NCBI GenBank assembly: GCA_030836155.1
Contig: JAURQI010000170.1
Location: forward strand, 1-35,898
Direction of reading: 5' to 3'
Origin: Crocinitomix sp.
GTDB lineage: Bacteria > Bacteroidota > Bacteroidia > Flavobacteriales_D > Crocinitomicaceae
Length of the DNA stretch: 35,898 nucleotides
Position 1 is the first letter of the stretch; each line of letters starts with the position of its first letter. The notes below the pieces were generated by a model. The model was given only the letters and a program-made list of their open reading frames with translations. It had not been told where the DNA came from and made no database searches. Shown one piece after another: positions 33,776 to 35,898 of this stretch. Both the position numbers and the translations under genes were made by a program.

Positions 33776-35263
33776 ATGAGTAAGATAACCGTCATAGGTG
33801 CCGGACTTTCCGGATTGTACGCAGCTTGTTACCTCGCTAATAAGGGTTTCGAGGTTGAGGTTTACGAGAAAAATGAAAGTGCTGGTGGACGATCACGCGT
33901 CTTTGAGTCTGACGGTTTTATGTTCGATATGGGGCCTTCTTGGTATTGGATGCCAGAATTGATCGACTCGTTATTTGAAGATTTAGGTGAAGATCGGAAA
34001 GATTATTTCTCTCTAAAACGATTGGATCCTTCATACCGTGTCTTTTGGAAGGATGATGAGCCTACTGACGTACCCGCTAGTTTAGAAGAATTATTTGCAC
34101 TTTTTGATACATTCGAACGGGATGGAGGTCAAAAGCTCAAAGATTTTTTAAACTCAGCCCAAGAAAAATATCAAATTGCTATTCCTGAATTTTTAGAAAA
34201 GCCAGGTTTAAAACTGAATGAAGTCGTAAACTTCCCCGTTTTAAAGAAGGCGTTGAAATTAGATGTGTTCAAATCAGTAGATAAAGATGTATCAAGACGT
34301 TTCAATTCAGCAAAAGCAAGAGGAATCCTAAATTTCCCTGTATTATTTCTTGGAGAAATGCCGAATAGAATTCCATCACTCTACACCCTCATGAATTATG
34401 CGGACATGGGACTTGGGACCTGGTATCCAGAAGGAGGAATGGGAGCACTCGGAAGAGCATTGGCAAAAATTGGCGAAGCCAACGGCGTAAAATTTCATTA
34501 CAACTCACCCGTATCAGCTTTTCAAGTTGAAAACGGAAAGGTCGTTGGAATGACTGTAAATGGAAAGCAAGTCAAAACAGAATCGGTAATCGCCTCAGCT
34601 GATTATCATTTTGTTGAGCAAAATCTCGTTCCGAAAGAATACAGAAGATACTCTCCAGAGTACTGGGACAAACGTCGTATGGCACCTAGTTCACTGATTT
34701 TTTACCTCGGAATCGATAAGGAAATACCGAACCTAGAGCATCACAACCTCTTCTTTGACGAAGACCTTGATGCGCATGGGAAAACGATTTATAATCACCC
34801 TTCTTGGCCTGATAAACCACTCTTTTACACCTGTGCTCCTTCCAAAACAGATAAGGATGTAGCACCTGAGGGTAAGGAAAATTTGTTTATCTTAACGCCG
34901 ATAGCAACGAATATTGACGACAACGACGAAATTCGTGAGAAATATTTTGATGTGATAATGGATCGTTTAGAGCAACATACTGGTGTAGAAATTAGAAGCG
35001 CTGTAAGGTTTAAGCGATCATTCTGTCTAACAGACTTTAAGGAAGAGTATAACTCTTTTAAAGGGAATGCATACGGACTTGCAAATACACTGAGACAAAC
35101 AGCAAATTTAAAACCCAAAATAAAATCGAAACTTGATAATCTATATTACTGCGGGCAATTGACAGTACCGGGACCAGGTGTTCCACCTGCATTGATATCA
35201 GGAAAAGTTGTAGCCAACCAGGTAGCGAAAAATATTAAAACTTATGCCCCAGTGGGGAGCTAA
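33776..35263 (+). CDS. crtI: Phytoene desaturase (CrtI type)
   Basis: The 495-residue flavoprotein starts with the FAD dinucleotide-binding motif TVIGAGLSGLYAACYL (Gly8, Gly10, Gly13) and VYEKNESAGGRSRVF. GPSWYWMPE follows, then GTWYPEGGMGALGRAL, and near the C-terminus the CrtI signature YYCGQLTVPGPGVPPALISG with GKVVANQV. CrtI dehydrogenates colourless phytoene stepwise to lycopene or neurosporene at the membrane using FAD. The length is normal. It sits between the sigma factor (six-base gap) and crtB (14-base gap). A related desaturase with another carotenoid substrate cannot be ruled out, but crtB beside it supports phytoene. Confidence 0.94.
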   Translation: MSKITVIGAGLSGLYAACYLANKGFEVEVYEKNESAGGRSRVFESDGFMFDMGPSWYWMPELIDSLFEDLGEDRKDYFSLKRLDPSYRVFWKDDEPTDVPASLEELFALFDTFERDGGQKLKDFLNSAQEKYQIAIPEFLEKPGLKLNEVVNFPVLKKALKLDVFKSVDKDVSRRFNSAKARGILNFPVLFLGEMPNRIPSLYTLMNYADMGLGTWYPEGGMGALGRALAKIGEANGVKFHYNSPVSAFQVENGKVVGMTVNGKQVKTESVIASADYHFVEQNLVPKEYRRYSPEYWDKRRMAPSSLIFYLGIDKEIPNLEHHNLFFDEDLDAHGKTIYNHPSWPDKPLFYTCAPSKTDKDVAPEGKENLFILTPIATNIDDNDEIREKYFDVIMDRLEQHTGVEIRSAVRFKRSFCLTDFKEEYNSFKGNAYGLANTLRQTANLKPKIKSKLDNLYYCGQLTVPGPGVPPALISGKVVANQVAKNIKTYAPVGS

Positions 35264-35277
35264 ACCAAGCACAAACT

Positions 35278-35898
35278 ATGAAAGCATTATTTGACGAATA
35301 TTGTACTGAGGCATCTATCGCGGTGACCAAAAAGTACAGTACCTCTTTTTACAAGGGTGTTAGCTTTTTAGATAAAAAAATACGTAATGACGTTCACGCC
35401 GTATATGGTTTTGTTCGCTTTGCAGACGAAATAGTAGATTCATTTCATGGTTTTGAAAAAGAAACATTGTTGAAAGAATTTAAGGCAGAAACGTATCGAG
35501 CGATCGAAAGAAAGATTTCATTAAATCCAATTCTGAATTCGTTTCAGAAGTCAGTAAATGACTATCAAATCGACCATGAGCTTATTGAGGCATTTTTCCA
35601 CAGTATGGAAATGGACCTCAATCCAGTTGAATACGACCAAAGCAAATACAAAGAATACATCTTTGGCTCTGCTGAAGTGGTGGGATTGATGTGTCTAAAG
35701 ATCTTTGTGTACGGCAGTCAAGAAGAATACGATAAGTTGAAGCCCTATGCCATGAAATTAGGTTCTGCATTTCAAAAAATCAATTTCCTGCGTGATTTAA
35801 AAGATGATATAGGTGATCTTGGACGCCTCTATTTTCCGCATATTGGAGATGGTGGAATCCAGCCTGAGGATAAACTTGAAATTGAACTTGAAATTGAA
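35278..35898 (+). CDS. crtB: Phytoene synthase (3' truncated by window edge)
   Basis: The ATG at 35278 opens a frame that runs to the end of the window with no stop (207 residues visible of roughly 280 expected). It shows the trans-isoprenyl diphosphate synthase (squalene/phytoene synthase) motifs: the first Asp-rich motif DEIVD (Asp50, Asp54), after YGFVRFA, and the second LRDLKDDIGDLGR (Asp173, Asp176, Asp177). KKYSTSFYKGVSFL near the N-terminus is typical of CrtB. It condenses two geranylgeranyl diphosphates to phytoene, the substrate of crtI immediately upstream. The visible end encodes LEIELEIE from a duplicated 12-base unit, probably a normal helical Glu-rich stretch. Later carotenoid genes such as crtZ or crtY may follow outside the window. 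Confidence 0.93.
   Translation, partial: MKALFDEYCTEASIAVTKKYSTSFYKGVSFLDKKIRNDVHAVYGFVRFADEIVDSFHGFEKETLLKEFKAETYRAIERKISLNPILNSFQKSVNDYQIDHELIEAFFHSMEMDLNPVEYDQSKYKEYIFGSAEVVGLMCLKIFVYGSQEEYDKLKPYAMKLGSAFQKINFLRDLKDDIGDLGRLYFPHIGDGGIQPEDKLEIELEIE

Noticed and set aside
35875-35898. Two copies of CTTGAAATTGAA at the window end as a microsatellite
   Set aside because: It encodes LEIELEIE inside crtB, where a Glu-rich helix is normal for the family; two copies are not evidence of instability.

Overview
This 35.9 kb window looks like a chromosomal segment of a member of the Bacteroidota, most likely order Flavobacteriales. The supporting signs are the gene families (DUF1987, DUF4924, DUF5683, DUF4294, an E1 alpha/beta fusion, a rhomboid with a C-terminal DUF6576-like tail), the moderately AT-rich DNA, the weak use of Shine-Dalgarno sequences, and several matches to the Bacteroidota promoter TTTG-N~20-TAnnTTTG. 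The family level is not resolvable from the sequence alone. No rRNA, tRNA, CRISPR array, insertion sequence or phage gene was found.

Layout: (1) 1-4449 is a tightly packed plus-strand run: the 3' part of mutL, two rhomboid proteases and a membrane-anchored endonuclease/exonuclease/phosphatase protein, closed by a terminator. (2) 4513-7956 is a minus-strand pair: a fused alpha/beta 2-oxoacid dehydrogenase E1 followed by a fumarylacetoacetate hydrolase family enzyme. (3) 8293-15150 holds plus-strand genes: an SDR, a lipoprotein, aconitase with a canonical promoter and terminator, a BadF/GlcNAc-kinase-like ATPase, a SiaC-like DUF1987 protein, a membrane-tethered OmpH/Skp-like protein and a DUF4924 protein. 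(4) 15333-16860 has a lipid A-type acyltransferase converging on a DinB-like gene. (5) 17109-22887 is the most unusual locus: a 1,687-residue protein joins an SLC12-type cation-chloride cotransporter to a long helical region and a C-terminal P-loop ATPase with a winged-helix-like end, and it overlaps an MscS-like channel gene. (6) 22992-28106 holds a flavoprotein and a membrane polyferredoxin (an electron-transfer pair), then two family 2 glycosyltransferases, the second split by a frameshift in an A6 run. (7) 28200-30505 is parA-parB-DUF5683. (8) 30526-31778 has two divergent envelope or hypothetical genes. (9) 31919-35898 is a carotenoid locus: a CarH-like B12/MerR regulator, an ECF sigma factor behind a canonical promoter embedded in TTAAACAAA-type repeats, crtI and the 5' part of crtB.

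Functional themes are central metabolism (aconitase, E1, FAH), envelope upkeep, chromosome partitioning, osmotic/ion homeostasis (transporter-ATPase fusion plus MscS) and probable light-dependent control of carotenoid synthesis. The best candidates for undescribed biology are the transporter-ATPase fusion with its MscS partner and the repeat-rich sigma-factor promoter next to a CarH-like regulator that lacks one cobalt-ligating histidine position.
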